A stretch of 64,000 nucleotides of DNA from Hyphomicrobium sp. (GTDB taxonomy: Bacteria > Pseudomonadota > Alphaproteobacteria > Rhizobiales > Hyphomicrobiaceae), in the NCBI GenBank assembly GCA_016716675.1, contig JADJVG010000008.1:1-64000 (forward strand), in the 5' to 3' direction. Position numbers and translations under genes: made by a program. The notes under the pieces are model-generated. The model was not told where the DNA came from. It was given only the letters and a program-made list of their open reading frames with translations, and did no database searches. Below are positions 18,257 to 26,595 of the stretch, one piece after another. Position 1 is the first letter of the stretch, and each line of letters starts with the position of its first letter.

Positions 18257-19264
18257 TTAGATCAGCTTGCCCATCGCAACCGCCGTGTCGGCCATGCGGT
18301 TCGAGAAGCCCCATTCGTTATCATACCACGACAGAATGCGAACGAGCTTGCCATCCATGACCTTGGTCTGGTCGAGGTGGAAGATCGACGAGTGCGGATC
18401 GTGGTTGAAGTCCATCGATACGTTCGGCTGATCGGTGGTGCCGAGAATGCCCTTCAGTGCGCCGTTCGAGGCTTTCAGAATGGCGGCGTTGATTTCCGCG
18501 ACCGTCGTCTCGCGCTTGGCAATGAACTTGAAGTCGACAACCGAGACGTTCGGCGTCGGCACGCGGATCGAGGTGCCATCAAGGCGGCCGTTGAGTTCCG
18601 GCAACACGAGGCCGACGGCCTTGGCGGCGCCCGTCGTGGTCGGTATCATCGACAGGGCGGCGGCGCGGCCGCGATACAGATCCTTGTGCAGCGTGTCGAG
18701 CGTCGGCTGGTCGCCGGTGTAGGCGTGGATCGTCGTCATGAAGCCTTTGTCGATGCCAACGAGGTCATGCAAAACCTTGGCGACAGGCGCCAAGCAGTTT
18801 GTGGTGCACGAGGCATTCGAGACGACCAAGTGGTCCTTGGTCAGCTTGTCGTGGTTGACACCATAGACGACGGTCAGGTCGGCGCCGTCACCGGGTGCCG
18901 ATACCAGCACGCGTTTGGCGCCGGCGTCGAGATGCAGCTTGGCTTTGTCTTTCGCTGTGAAGATGCCGGTGCATTCAAGAGCGATATCGACGCCCATCGC
19001 GCCATGTGGCAGCTCTGCCGGATTCTTGATCGCGGTCACTTTGATCGGTCCGCGGCCGGCGTCGATGGTATCGCCCTTGACCGTGACTGTATGGGGGAAG
19101 CGGCCGTGCACGCTGTCGAAGCGCAGAAGATGGGCATTGGTCTCGACCGGGCCGAGATCGTTGATGGCCACCACTTCAACGTCGGTGCGGCCGCTTTCGA
19201 CGATGGCACGCAGCACATTGCGCCCAATACGACCAAAACCGTTGATCGCGACCTTCACTGCCAT
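18257..19264 (-). CDS. gap: Type I glyceraldehyde-3-phosphate dehydrogenase
   Basis: NAD-dependent glycolytic/gluconeogenic enzyme oxidising and phosphorylating glyceraldehyde 3-phosphate. It has the Rossmann start VAINGFGRIGRNVLRA, the catalytic Cys in VSNASCTTNCLAPVAKVL, the phosphate-binding stretch TTTGAAKAVGLVLPELNGRL, and a C-terminal SWYDNEWGFSNRM. Length 335 residues is standard. A GGAG-containing ribosome site precedes the ATG. In many Hyphomicrobiales gap is followed by pgk; here the next gene is the aldolase and pgk is absent from the window. Confidence 0.97.
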   Translation of the reverse strand: MAVKVAINGFGRIGRNVLRAIVESGRTDVEVVAINDLGPVETNAHLLRFDSVHGRFPHTVTVKGDTIDAGRGPIKVTAIKNPAELPHGAMGVDIALECTGIFTAKDKAKLHLDAGAKRVLVSAPGDGADLTVVYGVNHDKLTKDHLVVSNASCTTNCLAPVAKVLHDLVGIDKGFMTTIHAYTGDQPTLDTLHKDLYRGRAAALSMIPTTTGAAKAVGLVLPELNGRLDGTSIRVPTPNVSVVDFKFIAKRETTVAEINAAILKASNGALKGILGTTDQPNVSMDFNHDPHSSIFHLDQTKVMDGKLVRILSWYDNEWGFSNRMADTAVAMGKLI

Positions 19265-19584
19265 AGGGACTTTCCTCCGGGATGGTTGAGAGCCGCTGCG
19301 TTTGGTTGCCGGGCGGTGCCGCGGCCGCTATGCGGCTACTCTAAAGACCGACGTAGGGAACCAAATTGCGCGCCATTAACTTGACACGGCTGCGATCTGT
19401 CAATGCGGCATGCCCTCAAGATGAGCAACATGCCAAAAAGGCTTAATAACTCGTGTGTGTTGGCAAATTGAGCGTGCACAACGACGGACGTTTGTTGACG
19501 GCGTTTACTTCGTGCTCGTATCGTAGCGCTTCGATCGGAACGTCTGTGGTTTTGGGTGTCGTCGTCAAATGGCGAAAAAGGGCT
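19265..19584. other. Divergent intergenic region between gap and DUF4164
   Basis: About 320 bases upstream of gap (minus) and of the coiled-coil gene (plus). The frame upstream of 19585 is open but compositionally unlike coding sequence. No RNA gene or repeat is seen. Confidence 0.4.
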
Positions 19585-19860
19585 ATGGCTGAACGCACGA
19601 CCTCAAAAGCGAAGCGCACGGAGCCGCCGGTGAACGCGCCCAAGGGCGCCGCCAAGAAAGCGCGCATGGTGAAGGACGCAGGGAAGGATTCTGCGGCGAC
19701 CAGCGGTGCGACCCTCAGCGCCCTGGCGGAGGAAAATGCCCGGCTAAAGGCCGAATTGGCTGAAGCCAGCGAACGCATCGCTGACCTGGAGCTGCGCCAG
19801 ACCGAAATTACCAACCGGATTGCTTGGGTCATCGATTCGCTTCATAACTTGGCCGACTGA
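19585..19860 (+). CDS. DUF4164-like coiled-coil protein preceding zapA
   Basis: 91 residues: a basic Ala/Lys-rich N-terminus and a C-terminal coiled coil (about 45-88; LSALAEENARLKAELAEASE, RIADLELRQTEITNRIAWVI). The position immediately before zapA matches the DUF4164 proteins of Hyphomicrobiales. A role with ZapA in division is plausible from context only. The ATG at 19585 is chosen because upstream in-frame sequence looks non-coding. Its stop is immediately followed by the zapA GTG, implying coupled translation. Confidence 0.75.
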   Translation: MAERTTSKAKRTEPPVNAPKGAAKKARMVKDAGKDSAATSGATLSALAEENARLKAELAEASERIADLELRQTEITNRIAWVIDSLHNLAD

Positions 19861-20238
19861 GTGCTTCGAGTCGGACTTGAGGGACGGCGGAAAGCCGGTG
19901 CGCAATTGGCCCAGGTTGCAATCAGCTTCAACAGCCGAACCTACCGGTTCCAGTGCAGCGAGCCCGAGGCCGAGCGCCTGGAGCAACTGGCAAATTACCT
20001 CAAATCGAAACTCGATACTTTGATGCTGGAGCATGGCGCGGTCGGCGATGAGCGCCTCGTGCTCATGGCGGCACTGACGCTCGCCGACGAACTCTTTGAT
20101 GCACGCGCCGATATTGATGATCTTCTCGACGATCAGACCGGCAAACTGAAAGCCGTGATCAGCGAGGCGAAAACCGAGGACGAAAGCCGACCGGCAGGCG
20201 CGAAGTCTGCTGATGATCTGCTCAAAGTCAGCCGCTAA
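19861..20238 (+). CDS. zapA: Cell division protein ZapA
   Basis: Small cytoplasmic protein that cross-links FtsZ protofilaments. The ZapA core is seen as VAISFNSRTYRFQCSEPEAE, then RLEQLANYLKSKLDTLM and VGDERLVLMAALTLADELFD, followed by a helical C-terminus. GTG start directly abuts the preceding stop (TGAGTG). The first 15 residues are not typical of ZapA, so the true start could lie downstream. It is followed by the DUF1232 gene, 6S RNA and fau, a conserved alphaproteobacterial neighbourhood. Confidence 0.88.
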   Translation: MLRVGLEGRRKAGAQLAQVAISFNSRTYRFQCSEPEAERLEQLANYLKSKLDTLMLEHGAVGDERLVLMAALTLADELFDARADIDDLLDDQTGKLKAVISEAKTEDESRPAGAKSADDLLKVSR

Positions 20239-20280
20239 TCGACGTTGGCTAGTTGCCAATCGGCGTGCGAGACGTTTCCA

Positions 20281-20670
20281 ATGATCGAGAAGATGCGCAC
20301 GTGGGCACGGGCTCTCAAAGCCGAGATTGCCGTGCTTGCCGCCGCCGTGCGCGATCCTCGGACGCCATGGTATGCCAAGGTGCTGGGCGTGATCATCGTC
20401 GCCTATGCTCTCAGTCCCATTGATCTCATTCCCGATTTCATTCCGGTGCTTGGCTATCTCGACGATCTGCTGTTGCTGCCGCTCGGCATCTGGTTGGTGC
20501 GGCGCATGATCCCCGCCGATGTTATGGCCGAGCATCGCGCCAGTGTGGCGGCCGGCACCAGGCTGCCCCCGAACCGTATGGCCGCCGCCGCCATCGTGGC
20601 GCTTTGGGTGATAAGCTTAACCTTTGCGGCGTGGTGGGCGTGGAATCGCGTTCACCATGAGGGTCTGTGA
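20281..20670 (+). CDS. DUF1232 (YkvA-type) membrane protein
   Basis: 129 residues. The DUF1232 signature is present: RDPRTPWYAKVLGVIIVAYA, then LSPIDLIPDFIPVLGYLDDL, and LGIWLVRRMIP. A second membrane segment lies near the C-terminus (AAAIVALWVISLTFAAWWAW). Function of the family is unknown. The ATG at 20281 is preferred to an upstream start because the domain begins shortly after it. It lies between zapA and the 6S RNA gene. Confidence 0.88.
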   Translation: MIEKMRTWARALKAEIAVLAAAVRDPRTPWYAKVLGVIIVAYALSPIDLIPDFIPVLGYLDDLLLLPLGIWLVRRMIPADVMAEHRASVAAGTRLPPNRMAAAAIVALWVISLTFAAWWAWNRVHHEGL

Positions 20671-20760
20671 GTTAGATCGGCGCGGTGCTGGATTTCTAGG
20701 TGGCAAGCGCTTACGTTCACTGCGCTGCGGGGCCCGTTAGGGGCAAATGACCCGGGGGCC

Positions 20761-20766
20761 TATAAG
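20761..20766 (+). promoter_or_regulatory. Probable -10 element of the 6S RNA gene
   Basis: TATAAG lies about six bases before the 5-prime strand of the 6S closing stem, the spacing expected for a sigma-70-type -10. The corresponding -35 (around 20737-20743) is weak. Confidence 0.45.
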
Positions 20767-20770
20767 ATCC

Positions 20771-20880
20771 GCAAGGGTGCTGTCTCTGACTGGAGCCGTG
20801 GTTCCAGACATATGGTGCCCACCTACACTCGTAGGGACCACGCGGGATCATGTTCCCGACGGCCTTCGCGGCACTTTGAT
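20771..20880 (+). ncRNA. ssrS: 6S RNA
   Basis: 6S RNA mimics an open promoter and sequesters the RNA polymerase housekeeping holoenzyme. The ends form a closing stem (AAGGGTGCTG near 20773 against GCGGCACTTT near 20868). Between them are GACTGGAGCCGTGGTTCCAG, the ATGGTGCCCACCTAC element, and the GGGATCATGTTCCCGACGG segment typical of alphaproteobacterial 6S RNA. Location directly upstream of the 5-formyltetrahydrofolate cyclo-ligase gene is the classical ssrS-ygfA linkage. The exact ends are estimated. Confidence 0.78.
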
Positions 20881-20966
20881 TGAAAACGTCATTTGCCGCC
20901 CTTTCGGGGCGCCGGCGGGTGGCGCGGAGCATTTGAACACACTCGATAAAAAGACACCGGGCAATC

Positions 20967-21542
20967 ATGTTGGAGCTGAAAAAAGAACTACGAGCCCAGG
21001 CCATTTCGGCGCGCGCCGCGGCGTATGCCGTGCATGGCGCCGAGGCCAGCCGTCGACTGGCGGCACACGGTCTCGATTTTCTCAAAGTCAGCCCGGGTAT
21101 GATCGTTTCGGGCTTTGCGGCGATCCGCGATGAGATCAATCCCGCCGATCTGATGCTCTGGCTGCACGCTGAGGGTTGTCGGCTCGCCTTGCCGGTCATG
21201 GTGGGGAAGGGCAAACCGCTGGTTATGCGCGCCTGGACGCCGGGCGACGCGATGGACGCTGCCGCCTGGGGGATCGCCGAACCGCTGCCCGATAAGCCGG
21301 AAGTCGAGCCCGACATCGTGCTGACGCCGCTTCTGGCGTTTGATGCCAACGGCTTCCGCCTTGGCTACGGCGGCGGGTTTTATGACCGGACCCTCGCCAA
21401 ATTGCGGGCCAAGAAGCCGGTGGTGGCCGTCGGCGTCGCCTATGACGAACAAAGGGTCGACGCGGTGCCCGTCGAAAGCTATGACCAGCGCCTCGATTGG
21501 GTGTTGACGCCGTCAGGCCCGCTCCGCTGCCAATCCCATTAG
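20967..21542 (+). CDS. fau: 5-formyltetrahydrofolate cyclo-ligase
   Basis: Converts 5-formyltetrahydrofolate to 5,10-methenyltetrahydrofolate with ATP. Family features: the N-terminal KKELRAQAISARA, CRLALPVMVGKGKPLVMRAW, IVLTPLLAFDANGFRLGYGG, and GGFYDRTLAKL (the ATP-binding GYGGGYYDR-like loop). Length 191 residues is standard. It is the usual downstream partner of 6S RNA. Confidence 0.93.
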   Translation: MLELKKELRAQAISARAAAYAVHGAEASRRLAAHGLDFLKVSPGMIVSGFAAIRDEINPADLMLWLHAEGCRLALPVMVGKGKPLVMRAWTPGDAMDAAAWGIAEPLPDKPEVEPDIVLTPLLAFDANGFRLGYGGGFYDRTLAKLRAKKPVVAVGVAYDEQRVDAVPVESYDQRLDWVLTPSGPLRCQSH

Positions 21543-21601
21543 CCCACACGCCCGGGCCCACACTCACGGAGCCTGCACGGCTCTTAGAAAGACGTTTCTG
21601 A

Positions 21602-22438
21602 ATGCGACTGCTGTTTCTCGGCGATATCGTCGGTCGGTCCGGCCGGACCGCCGTGTGCGAAGCTCTGCCGAAACTGATTAGCCGGCACAGCCTGGATTTC
21701 GTGATCATCAACGGCGAAAATTCCGCTGGCGGTTTCGGCATCACCGAAGCGATCCTCAACGACCTGATCGATGCCGGCGCCGATTGCGTCACGCTCGGTA
21801 ATCACGCCTTCGACCAGAAGGATACGCTCGTCTACATCGATCGTCACGACCGCCTGATACGCCCTTTGAACTTTCCGCGTGGCACGCCCGGCAAAGGCGC
21901 CACGCTGTTGAAAGCCAAAAACGGCGCGGACGTGCTGGTCATCAATGCAATGGGCCGCGTGTTCATGACGGAACTCGACTGTCCGTTCCGCGCGATCGAT
22001 AACGAAATTACAGCGTGCAGCCTGAAGATGGGCGCGGACGTGATCTTCGTCGATTTCCACGCCGAGGCGACGAGTGAAAAGCAGGCGCTGGGCCTGTTCC
22101 TCGATGGCCGTGTCAGCGGGGTCGTCGGCACGCATACGCATACGCCAACCAGCGACCATCGCGTGTTGCCGAGCGGCACCGCGTACATGTCGGATGCTGG
22201 GATGTGCGGCGACTATAATTCCGTGCTTGGCATGGAGAGCGACGAGCCGATCAACCGGTTCCTGACGAAGATCCCACGCGGCCGCTACGAGCCGTCTTCG
22301 GGGCAGGGTACGCTGTCCGGTTTCGCAGTGGAAATCGACGATAAAACCGGCCTGGCCACGCACTGCGCCGCGCTCCGCCAGGGGCCGCACCTGGAGCCGG
22401 CCATGCGGTCGTTCTGGCGCGACGCCGCCCAGAGTTAG
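21602..22438 (+). CDS. YmdB-family metallophosphoesterase (TIGR00282)
   Basis: 278-residue dinuclear-metal phosphoesterase of the family whose Bacillus member YmdB hydrolyses cyclic nucleotides. Metal ligands are visible in MRLLFLGDIVGRSGR, INGENSAGGFG, TLGNHAFDQKD, DFHAEATSEK, and GTHTHTPTSDHRVLPSGTAY. The substrate here is unknown. It lies 60 bases after fau in the same direction. Confidence 0.92.
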   Translation: MRLLFLGDIVGRSGRTAVCEALPKLISRHSLDFVIINGENSAGGFGITEAILNDLIDAGADCVTLGNHAFDQKDTLVYIDRHDRLIRPLNFPRGTPGKGATLLKAKNGADVLVINAMGRVFMTELDCPFRAIDNEITACSLKMGADVIFVDFHAEATSEKQALGLFLDGRVSGVVGTHTHTPTSDHRVLPSGTAYMSDAGMCGDYNSVLGMESDEPINRFLTKIPRGRYEPSSGQGTLSGFAVEIDDKTGLATHCAALRQGPHLEPAMRSFWRDAAQS

Positions 22439-22549
22439 CGGCGCCTCGCAGGCCACGCCTAAAGCCCGCTGGCCGGACTTGACCCGGAGGCAGCGTCCCG
22501 CGCAATAAGGGCGGCAAAACCAGCAACCAAGACAATTCGGACACCCTCA

Positions 22550-23299
22550 ATGGCCGGCCATTCACAATTCAAGAACATTATGCACCGCAAGGGCAAACAG
22601 GACGCCATGCGGGCGAAAGCGTTTGCCAAGTTTGCGCGTGAAATCACGGTTGCCGCCAAGACCGGCACGCCTGACCCCGACATGAACCCGCGACTGCGGC
22701 TCGCCATTCAGGCGGCGCGCGCGGAAAATATGCCGAAAGACAATATCGAACGGGCGATCAAGAAGGCGTTGGGCAACGACACTGCCAACTACGACACCGT
22801 GCGCTATGAAGGTTACGCGCCTGGTGGCGTTGCGATCATCGCCGAAGCCTTGACCGACAACCGCAACCGCACAGGTGGCGCGGTGCGCTCGGTCTTCACG
22901 AAGTACGACGGTAATCTCGGCTCGACCGGATCGGTCAGCCATATGTTCAGCCATATCGGTGAGATCGTTTATAAGTCCGACAAAGCATCGTCCGACGCGA
23001 TGCTCGAAGCGGCAATCGATGCCGGCGCCGACGATGTCGTCTCGGACGAGAACGGCCACACCATTATCTGCGCCTTCGATCAACTCGGCACCGTGGCGGC
23101 AGCGCTCGAGAAGAAGCTTGGCGAAGCGCTCAGCGTTAAGACGATCTGGAAGCCCAATCTGACGACGCAGGTTGATGAAGACGTGGCGCAGACAATTATG
23201 AAAATGATTGCCGCTCTCGATGACGACGAAGATGTGCAGAATGTCTTTGCAAACTTCGAAGTTTCAGAAGAGGTCATGAAGAAACTGACCGCCGCCTAG
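22550..23299 (+). CDS. yebC: YebC/PmpR-family protein (probable translation factor or regulator)
   Basis: 249-residue cytoplasmic protein beginning MAGHSQFKNIMHRKGKQDA, with PRLRLAIQAARAENMPKDNI, YEGYAPGGVAIIAEALTDNR and the C-terminal DDDEDVQNVFANFEV, all diagnostic of the YebC family. Members have been described as transcriptional regulators and as factors relieving ribosome stalling. It follows the YmdB-like gene with 111 bases between. Confidence 0.96.
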   Translation: MAGHSQFKNIMHRKGKQDAMRAKAFAKFAREITVAAKTGTPDPDMNPRLRLAIQAARAENMPKDNIERAIKKALGNDTANYDTVRYEGYAPGGVAIIAEALTDNRNRTGGAVRSVFTKYDGNLGSTGSVSHMFSHIGEIVYKSDKASSDAMLEAAIDAGADDVVSDENGHTIICAFDQLGTVAAALEKKLGEALSVKTIWKPNLTTQVDEDVAQTIMKMIAALDDDEDVQNVFANFEVSEEVMKKLTAA

Positions 23300-23481
23300 G
23301 CTTTGGCGGCGAGCGCGGGGTCCGTCACGCGATTTTTGTTCCGCCTTGAGCGTGCCTTTTACGCGCGCTTAACGACGCTGACAAATAGAGGCAAATCGCG
23401 ACATGTTACGACCTTAATGAACGAATTAGATCATTCACCGGGCGCAAAGTCGCTCGTGCCGATTGAGAATTGAGGTTCGTC

Positions 23482-23676
23482 GTGTCGAGTTCTGGTACAG
23501 TTGGGTTCCAGCTGTTTGCTGCAAACCTTCTGAGAGTCCGCAATCTGGAAGCGGAACTCGCACAGGAACATGCGTTGCGCCGCGAGGGTTTTCGCGCCTC
23601 CCTCACGGACCAGCAGAACAACGAAAAAGCCAATCTCGGGCCGTTATTCTTGCAAAGCCGCACGCCGAGCAAGTAG
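23482..23676 (+). CDS. Possible small hypothetical protein
   Basis: About 64 residues from a GTG. The middle is helix-forming (LFAANLLRVRNLEAELAQEH, ALRREGFRASLTD). No family is recognised and no good ribosome site is seen. The overlapping minus-strand frame is similarly long, so coding status is uncertain. Confidence 0.3.
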   Translation: MSSSGTVGFQLFAANLLRVRNLEAELAQEHALRREGFRASLTDQQNNEKANLGPLFLQSRTPSK

Positions 23677-23858
23677 CGATTGTTCGGAACGCGCGTCTCT
23701 TGCTTCCGATCACCAGCGCATATCCAGGAAACGCATAAATTTTGTTGCGATTTTGCGGCAAACTTTGGCCGCGCGGCTAACGTGCGGTTCACGACTGATG
23801 GTTACGGATTGTTAGGTACAATATTCCCAACAGCCGCTTAACCACTGGTACAGCCGCG

Positions 23859-24044
23859 ATGACACAGCACGGTTCGCCCTTGTTCCAAATGTATTCACGC
23901 AATTTGAAGCGCATTTTCTGGCTGGAATTCATCGACGAGCAAAATGAAATGTCGCGTGCGCGGCAAATGTTGGCTGCACCCGTGTCATGTCAGGACGCAC
24001 CCGCCACGTCGCCTGAGGAGAGCCGCATTACCGCGGACGACTGA
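23859..24044 (+). CDS. Small hypothetical protein
   Basis: A 61-residue frame beginning MTQHGSPLFQMYSRNLKRIF with an amphipathic helix (KRIFWLEFIDEQNEMSRARQ) and a disordered acidic tail. Not recognised. It follows a less GC-rich stretch that could be a promoter region. Confidence 0.35.
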   Translation: MTQHGSPLFQMYSRNLKRIFWLEFIDEQNEMSRARQMLAAPVSCQDAPATSPEESRITADD

Positions 24045-24117
24045 CGCCGGGCCGATCAAGCGCGAAACGCGGCCGCGTTTCACAACGGCATCGCCATCGC
24101 CACTGGGCCGTTGGCGT

Positions 24118-24471
24118 CTAGCCGTACACGAAGCCGAGGACGGTCAGCAGTACGCCCGCCACGACCGCGACAAAGCCCGTGACGCCAAAGACCTGTGAGA
24201 ATGCGTGGCGCACGGCGTAGCGCGCAACCTTCTTGGTTTTTCCGGTGACGGTCGGCTCCGACGTCACGTCGTCGAGACGGGCTTTAATTTCAGACGGCAT
24301 ATCCGGGCGGCCGTGTTTGCGCATGGCGCTGATGGCGGCTTCCGTAGTGGCATCGGTCATGGTGGCGATCATATTGTTGCGATTGGCCCATCGGATCAGC
24401 CAGATGCCGATGCCGATCATCACAATGCCGATCGCAACCCAACCCGGATGTGGCATCGAAAACCCAGCCAT
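24118..24471 (-). CDS. Small membrane protein of unknown function
   Basis: 117 residues with an N-terminal membrane segment (GWVAIGIVMIGIGIWLIRWA), a charged middle part (about 35-85), and a C-terminal membrane segment (VFGVTGFVAVVAGVLLTVLG). No family recognised. It is transcribed divergently from ruvC with only about 67 bases between the starts. Confidence 0.65.
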   Translation of the reverse strand: MAGFSMPHPGWVAIGIVMIGIGIWLIRWANRNNMIATMTDATTEAAISAMRKHGRPDMPSEIKARLDDVTSEPTVTGKTKKVARYAVRHAFSQVFGVTGFVAVVAGVLLTVLGFVYG

Positions 24472-24538
24472 GCGTGTCCTCGCTTTGTCAGGATGCCGCG
24501 CTTGCGCGCACGTTCCGCTGCTGTGCTACCATTTTTTG

Positions 24539-25066
24539 ATGGAAGCGCGAACGATTCGGATCATCGGACTGGACCCTGGTTTACGCCGAACGGGGTGGGG
24601 CGTCGTCGATAGCGACGGCGTGCGTCTGATTTATGTCGCCTCGGGGGTCATAACCCCGCCTTCTGACGACGATCTGGCCTACCGGCTGCGGGCCTTGTTC
24701 GAGGGCGTGTGCGGAATCGTCTCCAGTTTCAAGCCGGCGGAAGCGGCGGTCGAAGAAACCTTCGTCAACGAAAACCCGCGCTCGACCTTGAAGCTCGGCC
24801 AGGCGCGCGGCACGGTGCTGCTGGCGCCCGCCATGTCGGGGCTCAGAGTTGCCGAATACACGCCGAACCTGATCAAGAAATCGGTGGTCGGATCAGGCCA
24901 CGCCGACAAGACGCAGATCCAGGCGATGGTCAAATTCCTTTTGCCCAAGGCCAAGTTCGATAGCGCCGACGAAGCCGACGCGCTGGCAATCGCCATCACG
25001 CACGCCAACCATCGGGCAAGCGCCGCAGTGCTCGCCGCCCACCACCTGAAGGTCGCCCGGACATGA
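24539..25066 (+). CDS. ruvC: Holliday junction resolvase RuvC
   Basis: Endonuclease that cuts Holliday junctions symmetrically. It opens with RIIGLDPGLRRTGWGVVDSD, carrying the first catalytic Asp, and continues with VEETFVNENPRSTLKLGQAR and KKSVVGSGHADKTQIQAMV and SADEADALAIAITHAN with the C-terminal acidic residues. The ATG at 24539 gives 175 residues, the family norm; the frame is open much further upstream but has no RuvC-like sequence. The end overlaps ruvA by four bases (ATGA). Confidence 0.96.
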   Translation: MEARTIRIIGLDPGLRRTGWGVVDSDGVRLIYVASGVITPPSDDDLAYRLRALFEGVCGIVSSFKPAEAAVEETFVNENPRSTLKLGQARGTVLLAPAMSGLRVAEYTPNLIKKSVVGSGHADKTQIQAMVKFLLPKAKFDSADEADALAIAITHANHRASAAVLAAHHLKVART

Positions 25067-25686
25067 TCGGCAAACTGCGCGGCAAGGTCGATGCGATCGG
25101 CGAAAGCTTTCTGATCATCGACGTCAACGGTGTCGGCTACGAGGTGCAGGCGTCCAGCCGCACGCTGCGCAATCTCAAGATAGGCGATGACGTGACGCTG
25201 ACCATCGACACGCATGTGCGCGAGGATGCCATTCGTCTGTTCGGCTTTCAAAGCGAACTTGAACGCAGTTGGTTTCGTACACTACAGACCATTCAGGGCG
25301 TCGGCTCGAAGGTGGCACTGGCTTTGCTCGGGATCATGAGTCCGCAGGATCTTGCCAACGCAATTGCACTTGGCAACGTAGCCGCCGTTGAAGAGGCGCC
25401 GGGCATAGGCAAGAAATTGGCGCAGCGCATCGTGCTGGAGTTGAAAGACAAGGCGCCGGCGCTCTCGGTCGCCGGGTTGAACGTGCCGATTGCAGCGGCT
25501 GGCGGCAGCGGGGCAGCAGGTCCCGTGCATGGCCATGCGGCGGCGGAAGCTATCTCCGCGCTGACCAATTTGGGCTACAACCCACAACAGGCGTCGGCAG
25601 CGGTCGCAGCCGCCATGAAGGACGCCGGCAGCGCGGCCGACACCGCCACTCTGATCAAGCGCGGACTCAAGGAGCTGGCGCGGTAG
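25063..25686 (+). CDS. ruvA: Holliday junction branch migration protein RuvA
   Basis: Junction-binding tetramer that loads the RuvB motor. 207 residues: OB-fold (MIGKLRGKVDAIGESFLIID, VGYEVQAS), helix-hairpin-helix motifs (TIQGVGSKVALALLGIMSPQ, EEAPGIGKKLAQRIVLELKD), a flexible linker, and the C-terminal RuvB-binding domain (AAEAISALTNLGYNPQQASA). It is translationally coupled to ruvC; ruvB is separated from it here by about 2 kb holding four genes, whereas the three are often adjacent. Confidence 0.97.
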   Translation: MIGKLRGKVDAIGESFLIIDVNGVGYEVQASSRTLRNLKIGDDVTLTIDTHVREDAIRLFGFQSELERSWFRTLQTIQGVGSKVALALLGIMSPQDLANAIALGNVAAVEEAPGIGKKLAQRIVLELKDKAPALSVAGLNVPIAAAGGSGAAGPVHGHAAAEAISALTNLGYNPQQASAAVAAAMKDAGSAADTATLIKRGLKELAR

Positions 25687-25696
25687 GAGCGCGGTC

Positions 25697-26146
25697 GTGC
25701 ACATCTTTATCGATGCCGATGCCTGTCCGGTGAAGGAAGAAGCGCTGAAAGTCGCCGAGCGTCACGGCATCGCGATCACGTTCGTGTCGAACGCCTGGAT
25801 GCGGTTGCCGCAAAGCCCGCTGGTTCAGCGCATGATCGTGCAAGAGGGGCCGGATGCGGCTGACAACTGGATCGCGGAACGCATCGGGCCAGGCGATATT
25901 TGCGTGACCCAGGATATTCCGCTGGCCGGGCGCTGCCTGAAAGCGGGGGCCCGCGCGATTGGCAATACGGGCAAGCCGTTCACCGACGCTTCGATCGGTA
26001 TGGCGCTGGCGATGCGCGAACTCTCACAGCATCTACGTGAAACAGGCGAAAGCCGTGGCTTCAATGCCGCCTTTACGCGGCAAGACCGCTCGCGCTTTCT
26101 GGAAGCCATGGAGCATGCGGTACAGGCTATCAAGCGCGGCCAGTAA
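25697..26146 (+). CDS. DUF188/UPF0178 family protein (YaiI/YqxD type)
   Basis: 149 residues starting at GTG with MHIFIDADACPVKEEALKVA, then WIAERIGPGDICVTQDIPLA and RAIGNTGKPFTDASIGMALA, the conserved Asp-rich pattern of a PIN-like fold. Nuclease activity is a plausible but unproven inference. It follows ruvA by ten bases and may be co-transcribed. Confidence 0.9.
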   Translation: MHIFIDADACPVKEEALKVAERHGIAITFVSNAWMRLPQSPLVQRMIVQEGPDAADNWIAERIGPGDICVTQDIPLAGRCLKAGARAIGNTGKPFTDASIGMALAMRELSQHLRETGESRGFNAAFTRQDRSRFLEAMEHAVQAIKRGQ

Positions 26147-26181
26147 GGGTATGCTGAAGTCGAGATGTGGATGGGGTCGCA

Positions 26182-26595
26182 ATGAATGGAATCACGAACC
26201 GGCAGCGCGCACTGTGGATGGTGCTGATCACGTCGCTCGCGGCGCCGTTCTTTGCAGCCCTGATCGTCGTCGCCGTGGTCGTTATCGGGCAGGTCACGGG
26301 CTTCGAGATAATGCCTGCGCGCGACCAGCCGCTAGGTGAAACGGGTTTGATGGCCTTTGCCTGGAGTGCGCTGCCCGCCACCATCGCCGCCATTGGATTG
26401 ACGCCGTATGTGCTCGATAAGGGCGGTTATGATTGGCTGCATGCGGCGGTTGCCGGCGTTCTGGCGTTCGGTGCGAGCGCCGTCATCGCCCCATTCAGCG
26501 CCGCGCCTGCCATGCCGTTCCTGGCGTTTCTCGCCGGTGTCATCGCGATTGCGCTGCGGGCCATGCTGATCGGCGGAGGCATATTGAGAAAATGA
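26182..26595 (+). CDS. Small membrane protein of unknown function
   Basis: 137 residues with about four predicted membrane segments (LITSLAAPFFAALIVVAVVV, MAFAWSALPATIAAIGLTPY, AVAGVLAFGASAVIAPF, FLAFLAGVIAIALRAMLIGG). No family recognised. The ATG at 26182 is preferred to an upstream in-frame ATG. Its stop overlaps the next start (ATGA), so the two membrane proteins form a pair. Confidence 0.65.
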   Translation: MNGITNRQRALWMVLITSLAAPFFAALIVVAVVVIGQVTGFEIMPARDQPLGETGLMAFAWSALPATIAAIGLTPYVLDKGGYDWLHAAVAGVLAFGASAVIAPFSAAPAMPFLAFLAGVIAIALRAMLIGGGILRK

